Positions 55,884-63,940 of a DNA stretch of 64,000 bases are shown here, piece by piece; within the stretch, counting starts at the first letter, position 1; every line of letters starts with the position of its first letter. The stretch lies in assembly GCA_963719805.1 (NCBI GenBank), contig CAVRDF010000008.1, positions 806,001-870,000 of the forward strand. The letters are read 5' to 3'. The stretch comes from JAMXLO01 sp963719805. Lineage in GTDB: Bacteria; Pseudomonadota; Alphaproteobacteria; Acetobacterales; Acetobacteraceae. The translations under genes and the position numbers were made by a program. Under the pieces are notes generated by a model. The model did not search any database, had not been told where the DNA came from, and saw only the letters and a program-made list of their open reading frames with translations.

Positions 55884-56860
55884 GCAGCGAGCGCAGAGCG
55901 CCCAGGCAGGGAACCGCAAAGCCGAACAGCGCAAACGATCCTGGCTCCGGCACGGGAAGCACGTCGATGAGCCGCAGGTTGGATTCCCAACGGCCATGTC
56001 TGTTGTCATCCGGAAAGATGGTACGCGCGACGCCGTCGGTGGGAAAATCGGCGCCGGTGTCGGCATAGGGCAACAGATCGTCTGGATTGCCGCCGAGCGC
56101 CGGATCGATTTCCGCCAGCGAGAGTACGACCTCGTAGCCGTCAGACCCCTGGGTCACGACAATCTGGCCGGTAGCGGAGCCCGTGGGGTCGAGCAGAGTC
56201 CACAATGGTACGCCGGTGTAGGTGTCGCCGGAAATCGTGCTGGTGACAGGCGTGAAATCGCCCTGCAAATCTGCCTTTGTGTAGGTGCCGGCGTTGTTCG
56301 TATTGCCAGTCAACTGAAACGACGTAGTCACGCCACCAGCACCGCTTGTCGCGGGTGCCGCAAGAAGATGCAGCGACGATAGGTTGCTGATGTTGCGGCC
56401 AGCACCACCCGGCACGATCAGCTCGGGCTGTGTGAGCAGACTGCCGCCAGTGTTCTCGAATGCGACAAACGCTGGCGAAGCGGCTGTGCCGCCAAAATTC
56501 GGATCGATTTCGCCGAGCGAGACCACCGAGTTTTTGCCGGCACCGGCACCCAACAGGTAGTAGCGCAGGATCGAATTCTTGCCGTTCAAGCCGGCTGGCG
56601 TGCTGGTGGTTATGTCACCGTAGATTGGTGAGAGGGGAGAAGATGCATTTGCGCCGCCCAGAAAACCCCAAAGCGAAATTCCGGTTAGGCCGCCGGAACT
56701 GACCGTATCGCCAGCGCTTGCGAGTGCAGCAAGTGCAGCTGTGGTGTACAGTACCGGCAATAGCATCGGGACCGATAAGCGTGACGTCCGCGCGGGCCGG
56801 GATGGAAGCCACGCCCGCGAGCATGGCCGATGCGCTTAAGGCCTTGATCAGATACTGCAC
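55840..56860 (-). CDS. PEP-CTERM protein with tandem molybdopterin-binding (SUOX-like) domains, one frameshift
   Basis: From the GTG at 56860: a signal peptide (YLIKALSASAMLAGVASIPA, then RADVTL), a frame change near 56755, then the body. Two similar units are present: TGISLWGFLGG ... VVSLGEIDPNFGG and YTGVPLWTLLDPTGSATG ... VVLSLAEIDPALGG, resembling the sulfite-oxidase molybdopterin-binding fold. The end is the PEP-CTERM sorting signal VPEPGSFALFGFAV followed by basic residues. It should be exported and processed by exosortase. Binding of molybdopterin is not shown. If the frameshift is real, a shorter form from 56766 begins with its own hydrophobic stretch. Confidence 0.78.
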
Positions 56861-57020
56861 GACCGCCCTCGTTATATTCCTATGGACATAGTGATACCGG
56901 ATCGATGTGTCATGTCAACGTTGCAAAAGTCAGTTGTTCTGGCGGCTCTTGGCAAAGCGGTTGGTTCGCGCCACTGTCGGCTATAACCCATTGCATATTG
57001 CGAAGCAGGAAGGAGCAGAC

Positions 57021-58454
57021 ATGTATCCGGAAGTTCAATTGTATATCGACGGTACGTGGACGCGCGCAGGCGCGGGCCGTTTTCTTGACGTGATGAATCC
57101 GGCGACCGGTGAGCCAGTTGGCAAGGTCGCACATGCGGATCGCAGCGATCTGGATCGCGCGCTTGAGGCCGCAGACAAGGGATTCAAGACCTGGCGTAAG
57201 GTTTCCGCATTCGACCGTTCAAAGGTGATGCGCAAGGCCGCCAACCTGCTGCGCGAACGCGCCGATGCGATCGCGCCGCTGCTGACCATGGAGCAAGGCA
57301 AGCCACTGGCGGAAGCCAAGGGAGAAGTATTGGCGGGCGCCGACGTGATCGATTGGTTCGCCGAGGAGGCACGCCGCACCTATGGGCGCGTTATTCCTGC
57401 CCGGGCGGAAGGCATCTATCAGCTGGTGGTGAAGGAACCGGTCGGACCGGTCGCCGCGTTCACTCCGTGGAACTTCCCGATCAACCAGGTGGTACGCAAG
57501 CTGTCCTGCGCGCTCGCAGCCGGTTGCTCGATCATCGTCAAGGCGCCGGAAGAGACACCAGCATCGCCAGCCGAACTGATCCGTTGCTTCGCCGATGCAG
57601 GCGTGCCGGCGGGCGTGATGAACCTGGTGTACGGCGTGCCGTCGGAAATTTCCGAATACCTGATTCCGCATCCGCTGATCCGCAAGATGTCGTTCACTGG
57701 CTCGACCGCCGTTGGCAAGCAGCTTGCCGCGATCGCCGGCGCGCACATGAAGCGGGTGACAATGGAACTGGGCGGCCACGCACCGGCGATCGTGTTCGAC
57801 GATGCGGATATCAATACAGCGAGCCGGTTGCTGGCCGGCGCGAAGTATCGCAACGCCGGACAGGTCTGCGTGTCCCCGACGCGGATGCTGGTGCAGATGC
57901 GCGTGTACGACCAGTTTGTCGACAGCTTCGTGCAGCACGCCAAGGCGGTGCGCGTGGGCGATGGCCTCGATTCGAAGACCACGATGGGACCAACGGCCAA
58001 TCCACGCCGCATCACGGCGATGGAGACGTTCATTGGCGATGCCGTGCAGAAGGGCGCGACCGTGCGTACCGGCGGCAACCGTATCGGCAACAAGGGCAAC
58101 TTCTTTGAGCCGACCGTGTTGACCGACGTGCCCGTGGAAGCGCGGGTGATGACCGAGGAGCCGTTCGGGCCGCTGGCAATCATTTCGCCGTTCAGCTCGT
58201 TCGATGAAGTGGTGACCGAAGCCAACCGGTTGCCCTACGGCTTGGCGTCGTATGCCTATACGCGCTCGGCCAAGACTGCGAACGCAATCGCGGCGGCGGT
58301 AGAGAGCGGGATGATCTCGATCAACCACCACGGGCTTGCACTGCCGGAAGTGCCGTTCGGCGGCGTGAAGGACTCGGGCTACGGCTCCGAAGGTGGTCTG
58401 GAAGCCATCGAGAACTATCTCAACACGAAGTTCGTTACCCAGGCAGGCTTGTAG
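57021..58454 (+). CDS. NAD(P)-dependent succinate-semialdehyde/aldehyde dehydrogenase
   Basis: The 477-residue protein starts at the ATG at 57021 behind AGGAAGGAG. It has the ALDH core: FTPWNFPINQVVRKLSCALA, KAPEETPASPAELIRCFADA, FTGSTAVGKQLAAIAGAHMK, the catalytic Glu in MELGGHAPAIVF and the catalytic Cys in NAGQVCVSPTRMLVQ. The C-terminus GVKDSGYGSEGGLEAIENYL is the SSADH/GabD-like type. It oxidises an aldehyde to the acid with NAD(P). It stands alone and ends 20 bases inside the 3' end of selB on the other strand. Confidence 0.88.
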   Translation: MYPEVQLYIDGTWTRAGAGRFLDVMNPATGEPVGKVAHADRSDLDRALEAADKGFKTWRKVSAFDRSKVMRKAANLLRERADAIAPLLTMEQGKPLAEAKGEVLAGADVIDWFAEEARRTYGRVIPARAEGIYQLVVKEPVGPVAAFTPWNFPINQVVRKLSCALAAGCSIIVKAPEETPASPAELIRCFADAGVPAGVMNLVYGVPSEISEYLIPHPLIRKMSFTGSTAVGKQLAAIAGAHMKRVTMELGGHAPAIVFDDADINTASRLLAGAKYRNAGQVCVSPTRMLVQMRVYDQFVDSFVQHAKAVRVGDGLDSKTTMGPTANPRRITAMETFIGDAVQKGATVRTGGNRIGNKGNFFEPTVLTDVPVEARVMTEEPFGPLAIISPFSSFDEVVTEANRLPYGLASYAYTRSAKTANAIAAAVESGMISINHHGLALPEVPFGGVKDSGYGSEGGLEAIENYLNTKFVTQAGL

Positions 58455-60324
58455 GCGGCGGACCGAACATACTTCGCCGATCGTCACGGATGCGCCGTTC
58501 ATCACCGGAGCGTACCGTGACGCCGGCGCGGTCGAAGAATTCCAGCACCTGGATGGCAACCTTGCGGCCGTTCGCCAGACGGTCGCGAAATTCGGCCACT
58601 GTAAGCTGCTTGCCCTCATCGGCGATCGATGCGGCGATGTCGAGCATTTCAGCGATGGTTTCGCTGAGGAAGAACTGATCGGGCGCCACTTCGACGATGC
58701 GGCCCATGCGCTGCACACGTTTCAGCATGGTCCGCATGACGGTTTCGGGTATCGACAGCGCCTGCGCGAGGTCGCGCGTGCGCGGTGGTCGGAAACGCTC
58801 GGCGGCAATCAGTCCACGTGCATGACGCCACAAGTGCTCGTCGTTGACTGATAGCTTTGCGCGATGAGTCGGCAGGCGTAGCCAGGGCCCATCCTGTTCC
58901 ACCGCACCTCGACGGAACAGAGAATCCACCACGGCGCGAAACGCTTCGCGCGAAGGGCGGCCCGGGGTTGCGGCACGTAGACGTTCCAGCAGCAGCCCTG
59001 GCTGGTCCGGCGATGCGGCGTGATGCGCGGCCAGTTGCTCCACCACGTCCGCGCGCAATACCTCCAGTGTCGTGGGTGCCATCAGAAGCCCGGCAACAAC
59101 CACCGATGGCAGCTTCGTTTGAAGCTGTGGTGACAGGTTGCGCGCCTGGATGAAGGTGGTGCGGTCGGTCCAGCCTGGTGAAAGGTTCAGCAGCGCACGC
59201 AACGCATCGGATGGATCGCACCGATCGAGGGCCGCCAGTTGCCGCAGGCGCTCCGGCGTGCGGCGGCCACGCCGCGGCGGAAATGGATCAACCACCCAAC
59301 CGCCGCCGATGGTTCGTGTTGCGGTCGCATCCCGCAGCACCAGCCGATCGCGCGACAATGCGCCGATCGGTCGATCGAGTGCCAGATGGGCAAGTGCCGT
59401 CGCGCCGGGCTCGATGCGTTCAATGTCGAGTGGCGCGATCCGCGCGGTGACGTGAGCCGCGCCGAGATGCAGGTGCACCGTCGTATCCGACCTGAGCGCG
59501 CGTTGCTCATCGGCGGATAGGTGGACCCGTGCGTCCAACCGCGCGACAGGTGCGTGCACGTCGGGATGCAGAACCCAGTCGCCGCGGGTAACCGCATCCT
59601 TCGACAGTCTTGATCCGACGACGTTCAACGCCACACGCTGGCCGGCGGTCGCGTTCGCCGCGCTGCGGTTTTGCGCATGCAGCCCGCGCACGCGAAACTC
59701 AATCCCGGGCGGCGAGAGCATCAACCGATCCTCAATGCGGATGCAGCCGGCGATGAGCGTGCCGGTGACGATGAGGCCGGCACCCGGCAAAGTGAACGCA
59801 CGATCGACAGCGAGACGCGGATACTGTTCATCGTCGCGAACGCGCGGGCCGAGCTTGTGCAGCAGATCGCGCAGGTCCTCGATGCCCTCGCCCGTCATGG
59901 CCGACACTGGCAGCAATGGCGCGCCGGCGAGCGCAGTCTTGGCTAATAGCGACTGGACCTGCGCGGCAACCTCGGCAACACGATCGGGTGCGGTGTCTGC
60001 CTTGGTCAGTGCCACTACGCCGCGGTCGATGCCAAGCAGTTCCAGGATTTGTACGTGTTCGCGCGTCTGAGGCATCACGCCATCGTCCAGCGCCACGACC
60101 AGCAGCGCGGCATCGATACCGCCAGCGCCGGCAAGCATGGTGTGCACGAAGCGCTCATGACCCGGTACGTCGATGAATCCGAGAGTATCGGTATACGCGT
60201 AGCCCAGATCGATGGTGATCCCGCGCCGCTTCTCCTCCGCCAGCCGATCGGCGTCGATGCCGGTGAGCGCCTTCACCAGCGCGGTCTTGCCGTGATCAAC
60301 GTGGCCAGCTGTACCGACGATCAT
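58435..60324 (-). CDS. selB: Selenocysteine-specific elongation factor
   Basis: The 629-residue protein has the translational GTPase motifs GHVDHGKTALVKALTG, KRRGITIDLGYAY, DVPGHERFVHTM and TKADTAP, then domains 2 and 3 and a long C-terminal winged-helix part (ARGLIAAERFRPPRTRDLAQ, ISDEGKQLTVAEF-like) that reads the SECIS element. It delivers Sec-tRNA(Sec) to UGA codons. selA and tRNA-Sec are not seen next to it. Its presence implies a selenoprotein elsewhere in this genome, formate dehydrogenase being the usual one. Confidence 0.95.
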   Translation of the reverse strand: MIVGTAGHVDHGKTALVKALTGIDADRLAEEKRRGITIDLGYAYTDTLGFIDVPGHERFVHTMLAGAGGIDAALLVVALDDGVMPQTREHVQILELLGIDRGVVALTKADTAPDRVAEVAAQVQSLLAKTALAGAPLLPVSAMTGEGIEDLRDLLHKLGPRVRDDEQYPRLAVDRAFTLPGAGLIVTGTLIAGCIRIEDRLMLSPPGIEFRVRGLHAQNRSAANATAGQRVALNVVGSRLSKDAVTRGDWVLHPDVHAPVARLDARVHLSADEQRALRSDTTVHLHLGAAHVTARIAPLDIERIEPGATALAHLALDRPIGALSRDRLVLRDATATRTIGGGWVVDPFPPRRGRRTPERLRQLAALDRCDPSDALRALLNLSPGWTDRTTFIQARNLSPQLQTKLPSVVVAGLLMAPTTLEVLRADVVEQLAAHHAASPDQPGLLLERLRAATPGRPSREAFRAVVDSLFRRGAVEQDGPWLRLPTHRAKLSVNDEHLWRHARGLIAAERFRPPRTRDLAQALSIPETVMRTMLKRVQRMGRIVEVAPDQFFLSETIAEMLDIAASIADEGKQLTVAEFRDRLANGRKVAIQVLEFFDRAGVTVRSGDERRIRDDRRSMFGPPPTSLPG

Positions 60325-60369
60325 CCGGCCATTGAGTGCGCGACAGCAGCAGTCCGCAAGCCCCCGCTA

Positions 60370-60560
60370 CCTTGACGCGGTGTCTTTGCGCCTTTGAACT
60401 CGCCGCATCGGGTCTCGCTGTCCGAACTTTCGACGAGTTCGATCTGGCGCCGGACGCGCGCTATGCAGGGGAGCAACGGGAGCTGCCAGAACGCTTGCCG
60501 GATTCCGGTTGCGCCACAATGATTACAGGTCCGACGTTGATCCGCCGCTCCGCGGTCCTT
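60370..60560 (+). pseudogene. Fragment of a second copy of the NCS2 permease C-terminal domain
   Basis: The plus-strand frame reads TFDEFDLAPDARYAGEQREL PERLPDSG, close to SFDEFDLMLDARYDGEPLEL TERRP in the permease downstream. By hand count, bases 60429-60474 and 62127-62172 agree at about three of four positions. Nothing of the permease body is present, and the reading then ends without sense. It looks like the decayed end of a tandem duplicate. Confidence 0.6.
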
Positions 60561-60629
60561 CCTGCACCACTGAGTCAATGGATGGCTATTGACTTGGCGG
60601 AACATTGACCGGCCAATTGACGCTTATCA

Positions 60630-62333
60630 ATGACTCGCAAACCATCGAACGTGCTGTACGGGGTGGACGAAGTCCCGCCCGTATCAGTGATCATCGTCAA
60701 TGCACTGCAATACGTTGCGGTGCTTGCGGGATTTCTGGTGTTCCCGCTGATCATGACCCGGGAAGCACATGTGACGGCGGATGTGGCCGACAGCGTGCTG
60801 AGCTGGTCGATGATCATCCTGGCCGTCGGCACGGCCATGCAGGCACTGCCGAAGGGACCCATTGGCAGCGGCTACCTCGCGCCGAGTGTAATGACGGCGG
60901 TGTATGTCAGCCCGTCGCTGGAAGCAGTGCGGCTTGGCGGACTGGCGATGATGGGCGGTATGACGATGTTCGGCGGTGCAGTGGAGGCACTGCTGTCGCG
61001 TTCGATGCATCGCCTGCGTTCGCTATTGCCACCGGAGCTGGCGGGCGTGGTGATCCTGCTGGTGGCCATCGGCAACGGCATGGTGGGATATCGCTACCTG
61101 CTGGCACCGGGCACCACGCACCACGATACGGCACACTGGCTTGTGGCAATGATCACGCTGCTGGTCACGGTGACGCTGAACGTTTGGGGACGGGGCATCG
61201 TGCGCGCGTCGTGCGCGCTCATCGGCATGATTGTCGGCTATGCTATCGCGTTGCCGCTGGGGCTGGTGCCACGGGACGAACTGGTGCAACTCGCCACGCT
61301 CCCGCCGGTGCAGTTGCCCCGAGTGGGATATTTCGGCTGGTCGTTCGATGCGGTGCTGATCGCACCGTTCCTGATCGCCGCTCTGGCCAATACGCTGAAG
61401 GCCGCAGCACTGCTGACCGCGGCCGAGAAGTTCGCGGACGCCGACTGGGTGCGGCCCAACATGAAGCGTATCGGCGGCGGCGTGCTGGCAGACGGCGTGA
61501 CCACGGCGCTGTCTGGCGCGTTCTGTGTGTTCGGGGTGAATGTCAGCGCCTCATCGGTGGGCTTGAGCGAGGCCACCGGCGTCGCGTCACGCGTAGTTGC
61601 TTATGCGATCGCCGCAATCTTTGTCGTGATGGCGTTCATCCCGGGGTTGATGCGGTTCTTCACCTTGATGCCGGCAGGCGTCATTGGCGCGACATTCATC
61701 TTTACCTCATGCGCGATCATCAAAGGCGGCATCGAGACAATTGCATCGCGCATGCTGGATGCCCGGCGCACACTTGTGGTTGGCCTGGCGCTGATGAGCG
61801 GCCTGGCTGTCGAGGCGTTCCCTAGTTTCTTCCAAACCGCTCCGGCATCGATCGAGCCTTTGATTGATTCGCCGTTGGTACTCGGCACGTTCATTGGCTT
61901 TGCCCTGAATGCATTGTTCCGCATCGGTGCGCGTCGACGTGCAAGTCTGAGCATCGAGCCGGATGCAATCGATTTCGCGGCGATCCAGAGCTTCGTCGAA
62001 GGGCGCGGCGCCGCATGGGGTGCTCGACGCGATGTGGTGGCGCGCGCGAGCTACGCAGCGCAGCAGCTGGTTGAGGTGATCGCCGACGCCTGCCGGCCAC
62101 GTGGACTCGTCACGCTGTCGGGCAGCTTCGATGAGTTCGACCTTATGTTGGACGCGCGATACGATGGGGAGCCGTTGGAACTGACCGAGCGCCGGCCGTC
62201 GCCGGAGCAGATCAGGGATAGCGACGACGGCGCACGGCTGCTGGCCGGGTATCTACTGCGCCATCACGCGGACCGCTCGACATCAACACAACGACGTGAT
62301 GGCTGCATCGTGCAGCTCCGGTTCCACCACTGA
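60630..62333 (+). CDS. NCS2 (uracil-xanthine) permease with C-terminal RsbW-like extension
   Basis: Residues 1-435 form a nucleobase:cation symporter-2 with about 12 helices; seen are the family stretch LPKGPIGSGYLAPSVMTAVY, GGGVLADGVTTALSGAFCVF and FFTLMPAGVIGATFIFTS. Residues 445-567 form an extra soluble domain: WGARRDVVARASYAAQQLVE, SFDEFDLMLDARYDGEPLEL and DGARLLAGYLLRHHAD ending in VQLRFHH. This layout resembles the RsbW/GHKL ATPase fold, with the usual N-box Asn not conserved. The permease imports xanthine, uracil or a similar base. The next gene is a STAS protein, a known partner type of RsbW domains. Confidence 0.88.
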   Translation: MTRKPSNVLYGVDEVPPVSVIIVNALQYVAVLAGFLVFPLIMTREAHVTADVADSVLSWSMIILAVGTAMQALPKGPIGSGYLAPSVMTAVYVSPSLEAVRLGGLAMMGGMTMFGGAVEALLSRSMHRLRSLLPPELAGVVILLVAIGNGMVGYRYLLAPGTTHHDTAHWLVAMITLLVTVTLNVWGRGIVRASCALIGMIVGYAIALPLGLVPRDELVQLATLPPVQLPRVGYFGWSFDAVLIAPFLIAALANTLKAAALLTAAEKFADADWVRPNMKRIGGGVLADGVTTALSGAFCVFGVNVSASSVGLSEATGVASRVVAYAIAAIFVVMAFIPGLMRFFTLMPAGVIGATFIFTSCAIIKGGIETIASRMLDARRTLVVGLALMSGLAVEAFPSFFQTAPASIEPLIDSPLVLGTFIGFALNALFRIGARRRASLSIEPDAIDFAAIQSFVEGRGAAWGARRDVVARASYAAQQLVEVIADACRPRGLVTLSGSFDEFDLMLDARYDGEPLELTERRPSPEQIRDSDDGARLLAGYLLRHHADRSTSTQRRDGCIVQLRFHH

Positions 62334-62405
62334 GTGAAGCACGTCATAGAGCCGCGGCCAGTCGGGGACTAGTGCGGCGGCAGCGGGGCGCTAGCAGGAG
62401 GCGGC

Positions 62406-62747
62406 ATGGAACTCACCGAGGAAGACGCGGCCGATGTCACGATCGTGGCGGTGTCCGGGCGGTTGGACAGTCAGACAGCACGCCAGTTCAGCAACCGGCT
62501 AGGCGAATTGGTTGGCGGCGGCCAGTCGCACCTGCTGATCGAAACGTCGCAACTGAACTACATCGGCAGCGCGGGACTGCGAGCACTGCTTTTGGGCGCA
62601 CGGCAGGCAGCGGAGCATGGTGGTTGGTTGGCGCTGTGCAACCTGAATGGTCCGGTGCAGGGGATGGTTGAGACCGCTGGACTAGCGGCCGTATTCAAGA
62701 CCTATCCGACACGCGAGGCAGCACTCGCCGCGCTGGCCGACGGCTGA
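62406..62747 (+). CDS. STAS-domain protein (anti-sigma-factor antagonist, SpoIIAA/RsbV-like)
   Basis: The 113-residue protein starts at the ATG at 62406 behind AGGAGGCGG. It is a single STAS domain: VTIVAVSGRLDSQTARQFSN, HLLIETSQLNYIGSAGLRAL and NLNGPVQGMVETAGLAAVF. Ser55 in YIGSAGLR is at the phosphorylation site of SpoIIAA/RsbV. Such proteins bind RsbW-type kinases and are switched by their phosphorylation. It lies 72 bases after the permease with an RsbW-like tail, so the pair may interact. Confidence 0.9.
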   Translation: MELTEEDAADVTIVAVSGRLDSQTARQFSNRLGELVGGGQSHLLIETSQLNYIGSAGLRALLLGARQAAEHGGWLALCNLNGPVQGMVETAGLAAVFKTYPTREAALAALADG

Positions 62748-62866
62748 CTGTAGTCATCCGCTGAAAATTGGGACGGTTACCGGATTTTAATTCTACCCTA
62801 ATACCTTCGAAATCGTTACAAGCCCTGCAGGAGCCCAACGGGGCGTTGAACCTACGGGAGGCGTGG

Positions 62867-63019
62867 ATGCGGCAGAGGGACAACGCGGCCCTTTGGTCCG
62901 GTGATGAACGGATGCCCGGACGGCTGTGGTCCGCCGGCCGCACCACTGGCCAGCTGTTGCTGGCGTTCGCAGCGTCGTTCGCCCTAACCGCTGGAATGCT
63001 GCTGCTAGCGCACGTGTAG
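62867..63019 (+). CDS. Putative 50-residue single-pass membrane protein
   Basis: The ATG at 62867 follows a GGGAGG site. The protein has one hydrophobic helix near the end (TTGQLLLAFAASFALTAGML) after a polar N-terminal half. I recognise no family. The good ribosome-binding site and helix support it; the length and lack of homologues known to me make it uncertain. Confidence 0.4.
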   Translation: MRQRDNAALWSGDERMPGRLWSAGRTTGQLLLAFAASFALTAGMLLLAHV

Positions 63020-63274
63020 CAGGATCCGCGTCCCAAACCGGCTTCATGCGGCCGAACGCGACTGTTCAGCTGGCGGCCCGCCTTCCGGTCCGCAACGAGC
63101 GCAATCTTCGAAGGTTAAACAACGCGAGGATCGGGCTTGGTTTGAAGGCATCCGCGATTGCCTCACGCCCCCGAAACGGCATAAGCTGATCTACCCGCTA
63201 CGAAGAAAAAGTGAAATATCCACACACTGTGGATAGATCAGTGCCGATGCCGACGAAAATGGAGTTGATCAATC
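63020..63274. other. 255-base gap before the second PEP-CTERM gene
   Basis: No gene is supported here. The stretch holds CACACTGTGG near 63220 but I see no strong promoter boxes. The downstream gene must use a promoter in this stretch. It is more AT-rich near its end than the rest of the window. Confidence 0.35.
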
Positions 63275-63940
63275 GTGCGTCCCGTCATTTTAGGCCGTAT
63301 CTCTTATCGGTTGTGCGCGCTCGCGGCTGCTATGTGCGCATCGGTTTCGCTGCCCGCCTCAGCCGCTTTCGTGAACGTCGGCGCAGCCTGGGGCGCGAAT
63401 GTAGGGTACAGCGGTTTGCCCCCCGGCATCGAATTCTCAGGTGGTGGAGACGAATTGGTCGATTCCCGGACCTTTACCGGTAATGACGGTAAGACATTTA
63501 CCTCGCGCGAAACCGTAACTGTCACCAATACATTGGCGACGCCATTCACGGATGGCTTTGACTTCCTGGTGTTCTTTTCGGCGTTTGATCCGGACATCAG
63601 CGACTTGATCGGCTTAAGTATTGACAACACCAAAGAAACGGCCGCGTACCGCAGCACGGTCGAGGGGCCGGGCGTCTATGATCTTCATAGCTGCAGCCTG
63701 CCCGCCGCATCCATGGATGGTTATGTCTACTTTTCTCCCGTCACGTGTGGTGTGCTGTCGCCGGATTTCAGTGAAGCAGATGTGTACGTGGGTGAACTCA
63801 ATCCACATCAGACCAAAACGTTCGATTACACGATCACCATCTCGGATCACTTCTCCCTGGTCCCGGAGCCCTCGGTTTTGACTATTCTGGCGCCCGTGAC
63901 ACTTGGCCTCGGTCTGCTTCGTCGCAGACGTTCTGCCTGA
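63275..63940 (+). CDS. PEP-CTERM sorting-domain protein (exported)
   Basis: The 221-residue protein starts at a GTG at 63275. A signal peptide (LCALAAAMCASVSLPASA) is followed by a beta-rich body without known domains (NVGAAWGANVGYSGLPPGIE, VTVTNTLATPFTDGFDFLVF). The end has the PEP motif VPEPSVLTILAPVTLGLGLL and basic RRRRSA, the exosortase sorting signal. Two pairs of cysteines may form disulfides. It should be anchored or released at the cell surface after exosortase cleavage. A second PEP-CTERM gene lies at 55840-56860. Function is unknown. Confidence 0.82.
   Translation: MRPVILGRISYRLCALAAAMCASVSLPASAAFVNVGAAWGANVGYSGLPPGIEFSGGGDELVDSRTFTGNDGKTFTSRETVTVTNTLATPFTDGFDFLVFFSAFDPDISDLIGLSIDNTKETAAYRSTVEGPGVYDLHSCSLPAASMDGYVYFSPVTCGVLSPDFSEADVYVGELNPHQTKTFDYTITISDHFSLVPEPSVLTILAPVTLGLGLLRRRRSA

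Noticed and set aside
57219..58718. 499-codon antisense frame opposite the aldehyde dehydrogenase
   Set aside because: It is a shadow of a well conserved ALDH and crosses into the selB 3' end; no domain pattern is seen.
58435..60324. UGA recoding as the explanation of split genes, given the selB gene
   Set aside because: The splits are changes of frame with lost register and not in-frame TGA codons, so selenocysteine insertion does not explain them.
60605..61825. 406-codon plus-strand frame overlapping the NCS2 permease
   Set aside because: The permease frame shows the expected helices and motifs; the other frame is Arg/Gly/His-rich with no hydrophobic segments.
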